NCBI GenBank assembly: GCA_038326325.1
Contig: JBBQJW010000013.1
Location: forward strand, 42,423-106,422
Source of the DNA: UBA10324 sp038326325
Lineage (GTDB): Bacteria; Bacteroidota; Bacteroidia; Chitinophagales; UBA10324
Direction: 5' to 3'
DNA length: 64,000 bases
The stretch's first letter is position 1; every line of letters starts with the position of its first letter. Positions 1-9,098 of the stretch are shown piece after piece. Position numbers and translations under genes: made by a program. The notes under the pieces were generated by a model. The model made no database searches. It was not told where the DNA came from and saw only the letters and a program-made list of their open reading frames with translations.

Positions 1-264
1 AATATTTGAATATTTTATACTTCCATAAAACAACACCCAGTGAATAGCAACTAAAAAACCAACTAAAGCTATCCGATTTATTTCCTTTAGCGAAAGTTTT
101 TTAATTTTTCTGGAGAAGGCAGGAATAAGCAACAGAAGTGTAACAGTAAAAATTAAACGGTACCATACCAATACCAATTCTTTTAAATCAATTGCCCGAC
201 CGAATATGCCTGTGAAACCCCACAGAAAAATGGAAATATGTAAGTAGATAAGTGCTTTGCGCAT
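1..264 (-). CDS. EamA/DMT-family transporter, N-terminal part (cut by window edge)
   Basis: Reading the minus strand from an ATG at 262-264 gives 88 codons with no stop before the window edge. The protein begins MRKALIYLHISIFLWGFTGI and continues with alternating hydrophobic helices. The segments LVLVWYRLIFT and GFLVAIHWVLFYGSIKYSN match the first two to three membrane helices of the EamA domain of drug/metabolite-type permeases. Family members usually have about 290-300 residues and ten helices, so about 200 residues lie outside the window. The substrate cannot be inferred. The gene is divergent from glmM. One TGTWACA copy lies inside it at 139-145. Confidence 0.7.
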   Translation of the reverse strand, partial: MRKALIYLHISIFLWGFTGIFGRAIDLKELVLVWYRLIFTVTLLLLIPAFSRKIKKLSLKEINRIALVGFLVAIHWVLFYGSIKYSNI

Positions 265-407
265 TATTATTTCGGAACAAATATTTATAAATACTTTGGG
301 CATTAATAATATTCATTTCAACATTTTAATCTGATTAGTTTTAATTAAATGAAAAATAAAAAACATTCGCGCTATATAAATTCGCAAAGAGAAAACAGAA
401 ATCAATC

Positions 408-1793
408 ATGACTTTAATAAAATCTATTTCAGGAATTCGAGGAACGATAGGAGGAAAGCCAGGGGATAATTTAACCCCGATTGAAGTTGTGAAATTTACA
501 GCTGCTTATGCTGTATGGATGAGAAATAATAATCGCATCAACAAAGTAATTATCGGTCGCGACGCTCGCAAGAGTGGTGCGATGGTTTCTCAACTCGTAG
601 GTGGAACATTGATTGGAATGGGAATGGAAGTGATTGATTTAGGTTTAAGCACTACACCAACAGTTGAAGTAGCTGTAACAGGCGAAAATGCGGGTGGCGG
701 AATTATTATCACCGCCAGTCACAATCCAGGACAATGGAATGCTTTGAAATTATTAAATCACAATGGGGAATTTATTTCTGATGCTGACGGAAAGAATATT
801 CTCTCCATTGCTGAACTGGAACAATATGATTTTCCAACTATTGAAAATATTGGTTCATATAAAACTGATGATAGTTGGATTCAGAAGCACATAGATTTGA
901 TTTTGAAATTGTCAATGGTGAAAAAAGAAAAAATTGCTGCAACGAATTTTAAAATTGTTGTTGACGCGGTTAATTCAACAGGAGGAATTGCTGTACCGCA
1001 ATTACTAAGAGCATTAGGTGTAACACAAGTGGTTGAAATTTTCTGTACACCCGATGGAAATTTCCCTCACAACCCTGAACCGCTTCCTGAAAATCTCACC
1101 GCAATTTCAGCGGAGGTGAAAAAACAAAAAGCTGATTTAGGAATTGTCGTTGACCCAGATGTCGATCGCCTTGCATTTGTGTGCGATGATGGAAGCATGT
1201 TTGGTGAAGAATATACTTTGGTCGCTATTGCTGATTATATTTTAAAAAACAAGAAAGGGAATTCAGTTTCTAATCTTTCTTCAACCCGCGCCTTGCGTGA
1301 TGTAACAGAAAAAGCAGGAGGAACTTATAGCGGCGCTGCGGTAGGTGAAGTGAATGTGGTGAACAAAATGAAAGAAGTAAACGCAGTAATAGGCGGCGAA
1401 GGAAACGGCGGTGTGATATATCCGGAATTACATTATGGTCGTGATGCACTTGTAGGAATCGCTTTATTCCTTTCTCATCTTGCTGAAGTTAAAATGAATT
1501 CAACAGCATTGCGGACTTCGTATCCGAATTATTTTATTGCGAAAAATAAAATTGAGTTAAAAAAAGGAATTGATGTTGACGCGATTCTGAAGAACATTCA
1601 TCAGAAATTTATCGCTCAACCCTGTAACACCCAAGATGGCTTAAAAATAGAATTTGGCAACGAGTGGGTGCACATGCGAAAGAGCAATACCGAACCCATT
1701 ATTCGCATTTATGCAGAAAGCCAAAATGAAAAACAGGCGAATGAGTTAGCGATGAAAATGATTGGTGAAATTGAATCAATAAGTAAAGTGTAA
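408..1793 (+). CDS. glmM: Phosphoglucosamine/phosphomannomutase (GlmM-type)
   Basis: This is an alpha-D-phosphohexomutase of 461 residues, the usual length. The phosphoserine loop TASHNP is at residues 102-107 (catalytic Ser104). The Mg-binding loop DPDVDR is at 249-254, the sugar-specificity loop GEGNGG at 330-335 and the phosphate-binding loop RKSNTEPIIRIYAE near 424-437. The N-terminus MTLIKSISGIRGTIGG is typical of the Bacteroidota enzymes annotated as phosphoglucosamine mutase, which convert glucosamine-6-phosphate to glucosamine-1-phosphate for peptidoglycan and LPS precursors. A phosphomannomutase or phosphoglucomutase role cannot be excluded from sequence alone. The ATG fits well. The stop TAA is embedded in a TGTAACA copy (1789-1795), and the gene ends 4 bases from a convergent lipoprotein gene. 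Confidence 0.9.
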   Translation: MTLIKSISGIRGTIGGKPGDNLTPIEVVKFTAAYAVWMRNNNRINKVIIGRDARKSGAMVSQLVGGTLIGMGMEVIDLGLSTTPTVEVAVTGENAGGGIIITASHNPGQWNALKLLNHNGEFISDADGKNILSIAELEQYDFPTIENIGSYKTDDSWIQKHIDLILKLSMVKKEKIAATNFKIVVDAVNSTGGIAVPQLLRALGVTQVVEIFCTPDGNFPHNPEPLPENLTAISAEVKKQKADLGIVVDPDVDRLAFVCDDGSMFGEEYTLVAIADYILKNKKGNSVSNLSSTRALRDVTEKAGGTYSGAAVGEVNVVNKMKEVNAVIGGEGNGGVIYPELHYGRDALVGIALFLSHLAEVKMNSTALRTSYPNYFIAKNKIELKKGIDVDAILKNIHQKFIAQPCNTQDGLKIEFGNEWVHMRKSNTEPIIRIYAESQNEKQANELAMKMIGEIESISKV

Positions 1794-1797
1794 CACC

Positions 1798-2622
1798 TTA
1801 TTCTTTTTCGTTTGTGATTTTGTCTAAAAGCAAGTCAGGATTCTTTTTCAGAATTTCAGGATTTATTCTCAAGCTTAACTGAACAGGAGAGAAGTAGCCC
1901 ATCAATTCAGTTTTTTTTAATCCGATAAATGTTGCACACTCCACCCGAACATTCGGGATTTTCTTCAGTACAAATTGCAATCCAGGCTCCACAAAAATAT
2001 TCTGATTATAAAATCCTCGTTCGGTTGAAGGCTTATTCAAATCAATTCCTGATTTTAAAGCATCAGCAAATACATAAGAGAAGCGACAAGTTAAATAAAT
2101 ATTATTTCGTTTTTCAGGAAAATGAAAATATGAAAACTGCAGAGCCGGAATCAAAAAATTTATTCTTTGAGTTAAATGATTGGGGGTTGTATTTGCATAA
2201 TAATTCGGAAAGAAATTAAAATATAGCTGATTGTGTTCAACAATAACTTGCGGAACAATTTCAAAACCGCTATGAACTTTGTTGGTTGAAAAAAAACCGG
2301 CACCCGCATTCACCGAGTATGCGTAATCAGTTGCGCTTGTTCCATCATGAGTTTTATAAAGCGGAACAATTGCAGAATTTAATTGTGTGCTTCCTTCTAA
2401 AAAAAAATGATTAGTAAAACTGTGCGACACTCCTAACTGCGCACCTATAATTTGCATGAAGGGTCGTGTGATAACTTTTGTTTCATGCGCTGAATCGTAA
2501 TTGAAAACTGTTAATCGTTGCGGGTAATAAATCTGATAACTGCATGAATTGAAATTCAAAATTGAAATTGCAATCAGAGAAAAATAAAATACTGTTTTTA
2601 AAAATACCTTGTGTGTCTCCAT
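1798..2622 (-). CDS. Predicted outer-membrane lipoprotein, beta-rich, unknown function
   Basis: The 274-residue protein starts with a short charged and hydrophobic segment ending in a lipobox-like LNFNSC, with Cys27 as the likely lipidation site. The remainder alternates polar and aromatic residues in short beta-strand-like stretches (for example PALQFSYFHFP and GLQFVLKKIPNVRVE), which suggests a small outer-membrane barrel or surface beta protein. I recognise no named family. The gene converges on glmM with almost no spacer and no visible terminator hairpin between them. The preceding minus-strand genes lie 55 bases upstream and a promoter-like TAGATTTG sits in that gap, so it may be transcribed on its own. 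Confidence 0.6.
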   Translation of the reverse strand: METHKVFLKTVFYFSLIAISILNFNSCSYQIYYPQRLTVFNYDSAHETKVITRPFMQIIGAQLGVSHSFTNHFFLEGSTQLNSAIVPLYKTHDGTSATDYAYSVNAGAGFFSTNKVHSGFEIVPQVIVEHNQLYFNFFPNYYANTTPNHLTQRINFLIPALQFSYFHFPEKRNNIYLTCRFSYVFADALKSGIDLNKPSTERGFYNQNIFVEPGLQFVLKKIPNVRVECATFIGLKKTELMGYFSPVQLSLRINPEILKKNPDLLLDKITNEKE

Positions 2623-2639
2623 CTAAAATTTCGTGGAGG

Positions 2640-2647
2640 CAAATCTA
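2640..2647 (-). promoter_or_regulatory. Putative -7 element TAGATTTG
   Basis: On the minus strand the sequence TAGATTTG, which fits the Bacteroidota -7 consensus TAnnTTTG, ends 17 bases before the ATG of the lipoprotein gene at 2622. No good TTG at the -33 position is visible, so this is only a candidate. Confidence 0.35.
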
Positions 2648-2677
2648 TGCTTATTAGAATATTACCGGTAAAAGAAA

Positions 2678-4108
2678 TTAAAACTCCATACCCATCCCAA
2701 TGCTTCCGTTGATACTCTTAGTGTTGTAGGGAGAAATTATTGAAAGAAGATTATTAGAACTCATCCATATCTGGTAATGGCTGAATTGAAAAGATAAGTT
2801 AGCACCTAAACTTTTACCGGTCAATCCTCCAGTAGCGGCTACCAATCCTGCATTCACAATATTCCCGATGCTGTAGTTGTATCCAATTGTTGCTAATGGT
2901 TTTTTTGTTGAATTAAGATAATCAGAGAAACCCTTTATGTAAGTGAAGTTGAAGCGATGACGGAAATAAACTGTGTTGTTCTTCTTTCTCTTCTTCAATA
3001 AATTAATTGAAGTGTTTACAAAAACTTTTGTCGCGAGTGGAACTTTATACCCAGCAGTTGTAACAGTTGGCTTAAGTAATGAAACCATTGAGTCCAATTG
3101 AGTTTTTATTCCGGTTGTAGTTTCAGAATAACTCAAATCAAAACCATCGAATTTAATTTGGCTACTGTTTGAAATATTAGCAGCATGATTTTTAAAACTG
3201 ATTGAACCCACATCTGTTACAGCAGCATTTATTTTTATCCAGTCATTCACATCAACTCCGCAGCCAAAATCGAAAGCAGTTCCGCTTCCTACCCCTTTAA
3301 AAAAATTTTTAGTGATATCTTTTGCATTTATATCTCCAAGCAAACCATGAACTCCAACCCGGTCTCCCGGCGAAGCAATATTTATATCATAATTGTAATT
3401 CAAATCCAATTCTCTTCCATCTGTCTGTGTAAATAAACTGAGTGATGAAGATTTTGTGTAAACATTTGCAAGACTTGTTAAGTAATGGAACTGCATCGCA
3501 GGTTTTACTTTCAGTAAAGTATTTTTTCCCACTTTAAATTTCAACTGTGTTCTTGCCCCGAAATAATAATCGGTGCATTGCAAGAAATTAATGGCAAGCG
3601 GGCCAAGTGTAACGGTTTTTCCTTCGAATTGTTTATTGCCTTTATAAAGAAGTGAAATCAGGTTCTGGCTGTAAAGAAGATTCATATCCATTCTTTCGCG
3701 AGCGCCTAATGAAAAGGAAAGGAATTTACTTTCTGTTTTCTTTCTGATATTGAATTCAGTATTAAGTATCGAAATAGCTGCGCCTGCATAAATATTATTT
3801 TGATTTTTTAGTACAGATAAAACTGAATCAACTGTTTGCTCAGTTAATTGCTTTGCGTTAAGAAAATGATTGAGAGCGTCTAAAGTCAATGAGTTATTTC
3901 CTGCGTCAGCATAAAAATCAAAAAAAGTAATCTTGAATTTGCGGACTCCTTCCCCAATGAACGAAGGCATGTATTGCGATGCCTGCGAAAAAGTATGCTG
4001 ATTCTGAAATTGAGAAAATGAAACCTGCGCATTTGTTTGATTTGAAGCAAAGAAAAAAAGCCCTGATAAAAGTGAACCCGTTAAATATTTTTTGTTGAAA
4101 TCAACCAT
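2678..4108 (-). CDS. DUF5723-like predicted outer-membrane protein
   Basis: The 476-residue protein has a signal peptide ending near ASNQTNAQ (about residue 28). A long beta-strand-rich body follows, with many short alternating-hydrophobic segments and a C-terminal strand ending in Phe (SIGMGMEF), typical of outer-membrane barrels. The opening FSQFQNQHTFSQASQYMPSF and overall plan resemble DUF5723 proteins, an uncharacterised Bacteroidota family often considered T9SS- or gliding-associated; this is recognition from memory. It follows the lipoprotein gene at 4117-5172 with an 8-base gap, so the two are probably co-transcribed and may act together at the outer membrane. Its function is unknown. 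Confidence 0.6.
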   Translation of the reverse strand: MVDFNKKYLTGSLLSGLFFFASNQTNAQVSFSQFQNQHTFSQASQYMPSFIGEGVRKFKITFFDFYADAGNNSLTLDALNHFLNAKQLTEQTVDSVLSVLKNQNNIYAGAAISILNTEFNIRKKTESKFLSFSLGARERMDMNLLYSQNLISLLYKGNKQFEGKTVTLGPLAINFLQCTDYYFGARTQLKFKVGKNTLLKVKPAMQFHYLTSLANVYTKSSSLSLFTQTDGRELDLNYNYDINIASPGDRVGVHGLLGDINAKDITKNFFKGVGSGTAFDFGCGVDVNDWIKINAAVTDVGSISFKNHAANISNSSQIKFDGFDLSYSETTTGIKTQLDSMVSLLKPTVTTAGYKVPLATKVFVNTSINLLKKRKKNNTVYFRHRFNFTYIKGFSDYLNSTKKPLATIGYNYSIGNIVNAGLVAATGGLTGKSLGANLSFQFSHYQIWMSSNNLLSIISPYNTKSINGSIGMGMEF

Positions 4109-4116
4109 TGATTTTC

Positions 4117-5172
4117 TTAAAGTTTGAAATTCATTTTTAAATCACCTGTTATCTGAATGTTTAAATAAGTTTCATTATTAGCTGTAACGAAAGGTAATGC
4201 CGAATTAAAAGTGTTCATGTCAAGAACTGTTACAGCATATTTCGATTGCTTTATTTTTGAAAGATGTGCCGCACTTATTTTAATTGAATCAATTGAATGC
4301 GTTACTTCAAGAGGAGAGCCTGCGGAATTTGTTTGAGCTCCTTGCAAAATAATTTGTGTATCGAACAACGAATCAATCACATTTCGTTTTGAAGCATCTA
4401 AAAAATAAATCTGAAAACCTGCATTCAGCGGCAACGCATTATCCATAAATATTTTTAAATGACCCGCTATAGTTGAGTCTTCTATTGTAGAAGTTGATGA
4501 TTGATTTGTGATTTCAAAATCAGAAGTATCACGAATTGATTTTGTTCTGTCAGTATAAAATTTCACTTCATCAACTGCAATAACATTTAATCCAATAACT
4601 ATTTGAGAGGAATTATTTGTAAAAGTGACATTGTTTTGGGCAGACGAATTAAAATTATCGAGATAAAGAAATACGGTGTCTTCAATCACTTTATCTGAGA
4701 GTTGAAAATTGATGGAGAAAGTTTCTCCAGGCAAAACATCATTTGAAATCGGTTGCTGAGTAATAATGTTCTGAGTGTTGAGCGTATCAGCTCCGTTACG
4801 AATGGTAATTGTTGTTCCGGCTCCAATAATTATCGGAAATGAATTCGTCAGTGATAAACTGACAGCAAGCGTGTGAACATGAATCTCTTTCACCCAGTCA
4901 GAAACAACGATCGGATATGGACCTAAATGATTGTAAGTAAATGCAGGTACATTAATATTTACACCAATCGGGAAACCTAAATCGGGAGCGGGAATATTTC
5001 TTTTAAAATTCGTGCTGTCAAGAAGTGACAATGTTCCAAGTGATGCAGTTCCGTTCGCAATCGGAACTAACCATTCTGAATTTGTTGGAAGGAGAGGATT
5101 TAAATGGTCTAATTTTTTGCACCCGAAAATTGAAACAAGAAGAATAAAAAGCAACGGGCGTGAAGATATCAT
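4117..5172 (-). CDS. Predicted lipoprotein upstream of DUF5723-like gene
   Basis: Starting from the ATG at 5172 gives MISSRPLLFILLVSIFGCKK, a typical lipoprotein signal with a lipobox Phe-Gly-Cys at Cys18. A GTG eight codons upstream (5196) is also open but would put extra residues before the signal, so I prefer the ATG. The mature part is about 330 residues, Thr/Ser/Asn-rich, with repeated short beta-strand patterns, and has no recognisable catalytic motif. The gene is 8 bases upstream of the DUF5723-like gene, in what looks like a two-gene operon. It is possibly a surface or outer-membrane-associated partner of that protein; function unknown. Confidence 0.6.
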   Translation of the reverse strand: MISSRPLLFILLVSIFGCKKLDHLNPLLPTNSEWLVPIANGTASLGTLSLLDSTNFKRNIPAPDLGFPIGVNINVPAFTYNHLGPYPIVVSDWVKEIHVHTLAVSLSLTNSFPIIIGAGTTITIRNGADTLNTQNIITQQPISNDVLPGETFSINFQLSDKVIEDTVFLYLDNFNSSAQNNVTFTNNSSQIVIGLNVIAVDEVKFYTDRTKSIRDTSDFEITNQSSTSTIEDSTIAGHLKIFMDNALPLNAGFQIYFLDASKRNVIDSLFDTQIILQGAQTNSAGSPLEVTHSIDSIKISAAHLSKIKQSKYAVTVLDMNTFNSALPFVTANNETYLNIQITGDLKMNFKL

Positions 5173-5417
5173 AGTGGCGAAAAATCGAGGAGCCACTTTT
5201 TACTAAAGGCAAGGAGAGAAGTTTCGTTTTGCTGATTTTTATTTTGAGTGTAACAGTAATTGACTGCATTATTTTTACTTTTTTCGCTATGAAATTGCAA
5301 AGTCTTTTTTTCTTCTATACAAAAAACATTGAAATTTTTATTGCCTATATTTATTCCAAGTTGGTTTTTTAGAATATATAATCGCGGTATGATTCTTTCA
5401 TCCTAAAGAAAAAATTT

Positions 5418-6209
5418 ATGAGCACTTTAGAAAAAAACAATCAGAACGGAATGTCTTTGGGTATTACGATGTTAAATAAGGTACCTGAGATAACACTCTA
5501 CTTTTGGATTATAAAAATTTTGTGTACCACCGTTGGTGAAACCGCAGCCGATTTCCTTAATGAAAACCTGAACCTTGGCCTAACCGGTACAAGTTTAGTA
5601 ATGGGTTTATTGTTGCTTGTTGTGCTCTTCTTTCAGTTCAGGTCAAAAAAATATTCTCCGAAAATTTATTGGCTTGCGGTAGTGCTTATCAGTATAGTTG
5701 GAACATTAATTACAGATAATCTAACCGACAACCTTGGAGTATCTCTTGATGTAACATCTATTGTCTTTGCAATCGCTTTAGCAATTACATTTCTAATCTG
5801 GTATCAAAGTGAAAAAACTCTTTCCGTTCATAAAATAAATACGAGCCGGAGAGAAGCATATTACTGGCTCGCGATACTTTTTACTTTCGCTTTAGGCACG
5901 GCCACAGGAGATTTATTAGCCGAAAAACTAAATGTGGGCTACTTAAACTCGGCATTACTTTTTGCGGGCGCTATTGCATTGGTTTTTGTCTTACATAAAC
6001 TTTTGAAATTAAATGCGGTACTGTCTTTTTGGATTGCCTATATTTTAACTCGACCATTAGGCGCCTCCATTGGCGACTATCTCTCGCAATCAACCGACGA
6101 TGGAGGGTTGGCATTAGGCACAGTTGTAACGAGCGCGCTATTTCTTGTTGCGATTTTACTTACTGTTATTTATTTGACCATGACTAAAAAGGATGTGATT
6201 ACTGATTAA
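5418..6209 (+). CDS. DUF347-repeat integral membrane protein (COG4705-like)
   Basis: The 263-residue protein is highly hydrophobic, with about eight membrane segments. A Gly-x-x-x-x-Asp repeat occurs four times, each at the end of a helix: TTVGETAADFL (about 38), GTLITDNLTDNLG (about 97), ALGTATGDLLAEKLNVG (about 158) and LGASIGDYLSQS (about 216). This is the DUF347 repeat pattern seen in COG4705 membrane-anchored proteins. The N-terminus includes LNKVPEITLYFWIIKILCTT, strongly conserved in that family. The biochemical role is unknown. The repeated acidic residue in each pore-facing position might suggest ion or metal transport, but that is inference only. Confidence 0.75.
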   Translation: MSTLEKNNQNGMSLGITMLNKVPEITLYFWIIKILCTTVGETAADFLNENLNLGLTGTSLVMGLLLLVVLFFQFRSKKYSPKIYWLAVVLISIVGTLITDNLTDNLGVSLDVTSIVFAIALAITFLIWYQSEKTLSVHKINTSRREAYYWLAILFTFALGTATGDLLAEKLNVGYLNSALLFAGAIALVFVLHKLLKLNAVLSFWIAYILTRPLGASIGDYLSQSTDDGGLALGTVVTSALFLVAILLTVIYLTMTKKDVITD

Positions 6210-6265
6210 ATGAAATTTTATAATTAAAGTTGATCGCAAATAAAATTTCAGTTTAAATTAAATCA

Positions 6266-7480
6266 ATGAAAATAATTTTAACAATGGTTTTATTTTTTGT
6301 TTCGGCAAATGCTTTTCCGCAAACAATAAAAATTTTATTTGATGCAACAAAAGCTGAAACAGCAGGCAATGCTGATTGGGTAATTGATGCTGATCAGCAC
6401 AACCTCGACTGGAATCCCAATGCACAAACAGGCAACGGGGATGAATCGAATGCACAACAATTTTCAACTCCCTCACAAAGTTCTGTTACTCTTAATACAA
6501 CCGGAATATATTGGAACGGTGGTATTTCTAGCTGGGGAATTGATTGTGTAAAGCAGGGTTATGAAGTGGAGACTCTCCCTTATACAGGAAGCATTACATA
6601 TAACAGCACATCAAACCCCCAAGATTTATCAAACTATAAATTGTTCGTTGTTTGTGAGCCAAATATTTTATTTACCACTTCTGAAAAAACAGCGATACTC
6701 AATTATGTTCAGAATGGGGGCAGATTATTTATGATTTCTGATCACAATCAAAGTGATCGCAATGGAGATGGTTATGATTCGCCAGCTATATGGAATGATT
6801 TAATGAGTGCAAATCCGTTTGCAATACATTTTAACCTTAACAATTTCAGCGAAACATCCACAAGTGTTATAACCTCTTTAGCAGATAGTATTGAGAATGG
6901 AAATTATGGAACTGTTACACAGGTTTTATGGAGTGGTGGAACTGATATGACTATTGACACCAATATAAATGCGACTGTAAAAGGAGTTGTTTTTAAAAAT
7001 GGATTTTTAAATGATAATACGAAGGTGATGTTTGCTTATGCGCATTACGGCAGTGGTAGAATTGCTGCAATGGGAGATAGTTCGCCTGCCGATGATGGCA
7101 ACGGTGATACGAATGATAATTTATATGATGGATACATTGTTGATGCAAATGGGAATCATCAGAAATTAATTATGAATGCAACTGTCTGGTTGATGAGCGA
7201 TAATGTGAGTTTACCTTCGGGCATAAATGAGTCGAAAACAGCTAAAAACGATTTTCAAATTTTATCAAATCATAAAAATCTTTTTATAAAAAATAATTCA
7301 TTGGAAGAAATACAGATTAAAATAGTTGATTATACGGGGAAATTAGTTTTTGAAAACTCATTAAATAAAAACGAAAATGCAAAAAATTTCACCCTTAATT
7401 TTTTAGCAACTGGAATTTATTTCGTTGAAACTCACAATAGTAAAATTGTTACAACACAAAAAATATTCTTAACTGATTAG
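6266..7480 (+). CDS. T9SS-exported protein with GATase-like/DUF4350-like domain
   Basis: The 404-residue protein has a signal peptide ending near SANAFPQ (residue 19). A Ca-binding-like run follows at about residues 155-165 (SDHNQSDRNGDGYDSP), inside a Rossmann-like segment: LSNYKLFVVCEPN, ILNYVQNGGRLFMISD, then GSGRIAAMGDSSP. This layout is like the class I glutamine-amidotransferase-fold domains (DUF4350/GldG-like) of secreted Bacteroidota proteins, without a clear catalytic Cys. The last about 75 residues are a type A T9SS sorting domain: ILSNHKNLFIKN, IKIVDYTGKLVFE, LATGIYFVETHN, TQKIFLTD. It is probably surface-attached or secreted. Substrate unknown. Confidence 0.65.
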   Translation: MKIILTMVLFFVSANAFPQTIKILFDATKAETAGNADWVIDADQHNLDWNPNAQTGNGDESNAQQFSTPSQSSVTLNTTGIYWNGGISSWGIDCVKQGYEVETLPYTGSITYNSTSNPQDLSNYKLFVVCEPNILFTTSEKTAILNYVQNGGRLFMISDHNQSDRNGDGYDSPAIWNDLMSANPFAIHFNLNNFSETSTSVITSLADSIENGNYGTVTQVLWSGGTDMTIDTNINATVKGVVFKNGFLNDNTKVMFAYAHYGSGRIAAMGDSSPADDGNGDTNDNLYDGYIVDANGNHQKLIMNATVWLMSDNVSLPSGINESKTAKNDFQILSNHKNLFIKNNSLEEIQIKIVDYTGKLVFENSLNKNENAKNFTLNFLATGIYFVETHNSKIVTTQKIFLTD

Positions 7481-7501
7481 CTAAAGAGAATAAAAATATT
7501 T

Positions 7502-8101
7502 CTATCTGAAATAAAATCCCATTCCTAAACTTAGCGTGTTGAAATTGTATTGCTCCATTCCTTTTGGAGTAAATGGAAGAATATGATAATTAGCAAATAC
7601 ATTGAAGCGCTTATGCTTCAATAACATTTCCGCTTGCGAAGCGAAGTTGAAACCTACCTGCGAGGTTTTTTTAGAAATGAAATTATCGTTGATTGAATTC
7701 CATCCAAAGCCGGTTCCTGCAGTCCACCTGAAGGTTTTTAACGCATTGTTAGTTAATACAAAATAAAAATTCATACTGATTTGAAGATTGCTCAATGATT
7801 TATTTGATGAGTCTGCACCATTAGCTTTATTATACAATCCTTCCACTTCTAAAAAAGCAGGGCTGTCTTTATCATCATCTTCCTCGCGAACTCCCCCTCC
7901 AAAATTGTAAGCAGGTCTTCCAGCGAATGGCAATCTTGTTGTCGCATCAGTGTAACAACTAAAACCGTGCTTCACAAAAAAAGTAAACGGACGGTCAACT
8001 TCACCATTTGGTAAAAGGTGTTTTGGCTTTGTTGGCGTTTGGGCAACTGTTACACAAAAAATAAATTGGGCGAACAGAATTGAAAGTAGAATCTTTTTCA
8101 T
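7502..8101 (-). CDS. Secreted hypothetical protein, possible small outer-membrane barrel
   Basis: The 199-residue protein has a clear signal peptide (MKKILLSILFAQFIFCVTVAQ, cut after about residue 21). The body alternates short beta-strand-like segments and ends in LSLGMGFYFR, which suits a small outer-membrane beta barrel with a C-terminal aromatic strand. It has an acidic patch REEDDDKDSP near residue 73. No family is recognised. It converges with the T9SS gene and has its own promoter-like sequence immediately upstream. Confidence 0.55.
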   Translation of the reverse strand: MKKILLSILFAQFIFCVTVAQTPTKPKHLLPNGEVDRPFTFFVKHGFSCYTDATTRLPFAGRPAYNFGGGVREEDDDKDSPAFLEVEGLYNKANGADSSNKSLSNLQISMNFYFVLTNNALKTFRWTAGTGFGWNSINDNFISKKTSQVGFNFASQAEMLLKHKRFNVFANYHILPFTPKGMEQYNFNTLSLGMGFYFR

Positions 8102-8105
8102 GCAG

Positions 8106-8137
8106 CAAATCTATGTTTCAATTTTAACAACAAGCAA
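8106..8137 (-). promoter_or_regulatory. Putative Bacteroidota promoter TTG-N17/21-TAGATTTG
   Basis: On the minus strand a TAGATTTG box (8106-8113) is preceded by TTG at 8131-8133 (17-base spacer) or 8135-8137 (21-base spacer), close to the Bacteroidota consensus. The box ends only four bases before the ATG at 8101, so the transcript would be nearly leaderless. Confidence 0.45.
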
Positions 8138-8190
8138 ACAAAATATTTACCCGATAAAAAATTGAATTAAAAATGCAGGAAATAAAAAAC

Positions 8191-8198
8191 TAAATTTG
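8191..8198 (+). promoter_or_regulatory. Putative -7 element TAAATTTG
   Basis: TAAATTTG matches TAnnTTTG and ends 15 bases before the ATG at 8214. The nearest upstream TTG (8162-8164) is 26 bases away, longer than usual, so the -33 element is doubtful. Confidence 0.3.
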
Positions 8199-8213
8199 CC
8201 GTTCAGCATCTCA

Positions 8214-8606
8214 ATGAAACAAATCACTTCCATCTTAATTCTTTCTTATTTTTTGGGTGGAATAGCTTTTTTACCTCAGGGAGATTTTTCAGTAATGCCT
8301 GATTTGCCTAAGATGTATCAACATTGCAAACTTACAGAGGATGCAGATTTGAACTTGATGGATTTTGTGACGGACCATTTGCTTGATATTAATGGTTCGT
8401 TTGACAAACACGATTTCGGCGATGCGCAGAAGCGACACTCATCCACGCCCTTTTAGCACCAACAGCATCAATTAAGTTATAGTGTTGCCAATGTTTTTGT
8501 TTATACTTTTATTTCTTTCAATCAGAAAATTATTGTTCCGGCAATTAAATCTGTTCTTTATTATTCTGATTTTGCCAGTGGAATATTTCATCCGCCAAGC
8601 TTGTAA
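8214..8606 (+). pseudogene. Small conserved-looking ORF split by an in-frame TAG (8454-8456)
   Basis: From the ATG at 8214 the frame encodes about 80 residues: a hydrophobic start MKQITSILILSYFLGGIAFL, then an acidic segment and HSSTPF. It then meets TAG at 8454-8456. The very same frame stays open for another 49 codons, starting HQQHQLSYSVANVFVYTFIS and ending FHPPSL before TAA at 8604. The second half has protein-like composition with no new start codon. The likely reading is one about 130-residue exported or membrane protein of the small His-rich type often found before Bacteroidota efflux genes, truncated by a nonsense mutation. Readthrough or an assembly error is also possible. TAG is a normal stop in this genome (for example at the end of the 6266 gene). 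Confidence 0.5.
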
Positions 8607-8678
8607 ATAATTATTTTTTTCGTGCAGCTGGTTTCAGACTACATTTTTAATTTTTTTTCAAACTTTAAATACAAACAA

Positions 8679-9038
8679 ATGAAAAACCTTTTTTTAATGC
8701 TTGTCGCATTGGGTGTATTTGCATCTTGCGAAAAGCACAATCAGAAATCAACACCTTGCCCGACAGTGGCTGCTGATGCAGTTCCAAAAACTGTTACAGA
8801 TGCATTTGCTTTGAAGTATCCAACCGATTCAGCCACCACATGGTACAATGTTGATGGCAAAGCATATTGCGCCAGGTTTTCTGCAAAGGGCGTTGACTCT
8901 TATGCTCACTTTTCAGTTGACGGAACATTTCAGAATGAAGTAACTCCAGGAGCGGAAGGTGATAATGTGAAGCAAACGGGAAACCATCAAGACAGCAGTT
9001 GCGATTGTGGAACTGAAAATACAGAAGGAACAGATTAA
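8679..9038 (+). CDS. PepSY-like lipoprotein, Cys-rich tail
   Basis: The best start is the ATG at 8679, which gives a 119-residue protein; upstream in-frame codons would place 19 hydrophobic residues before the signal. The start MKNLFLMLVALGVFASC carries a lipobox with Cys17. The core VPKTVTDAFALKYPTDSATTW...YCARFSAKG...AHFSVDGTF is the PepSY-like (BLIP-fold) pattern of small Bacteroidota periplasmic proteins. It is paralogous to the 9966 protein, which has VPPKVVTDAF-type opening and FKVDGSW. The C-terminal tail has HQDSSCDCGTE, with two Cys that could bind metal. It sits in a cluster leading to an RND efflux operon. Confidence 0.65.
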   Translation: MKNLFLMLVALGVFASCEKHNQKSTPCPTVAADAVPKTVTDAFALKYPTDSATTWYNVDGKAYCARFSAKGVDSYAHFSVDGTFQNEVTPGAEGDNVKQTGNHQDSSCDCGTENTEGTD

Positions 9039-9098
9039 ACATTCACAAAAAAGAAGTTGTGAATTTATTCGCTGCTTCTTTTATTAAAAAAATTCAAA

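Noticed and set aside
281..296. Promoter-like ATACTTTG upstream of glmM
   Set aside because: It lacks one base of the TAnnTTTG spacing and has no matching -33 TTG.
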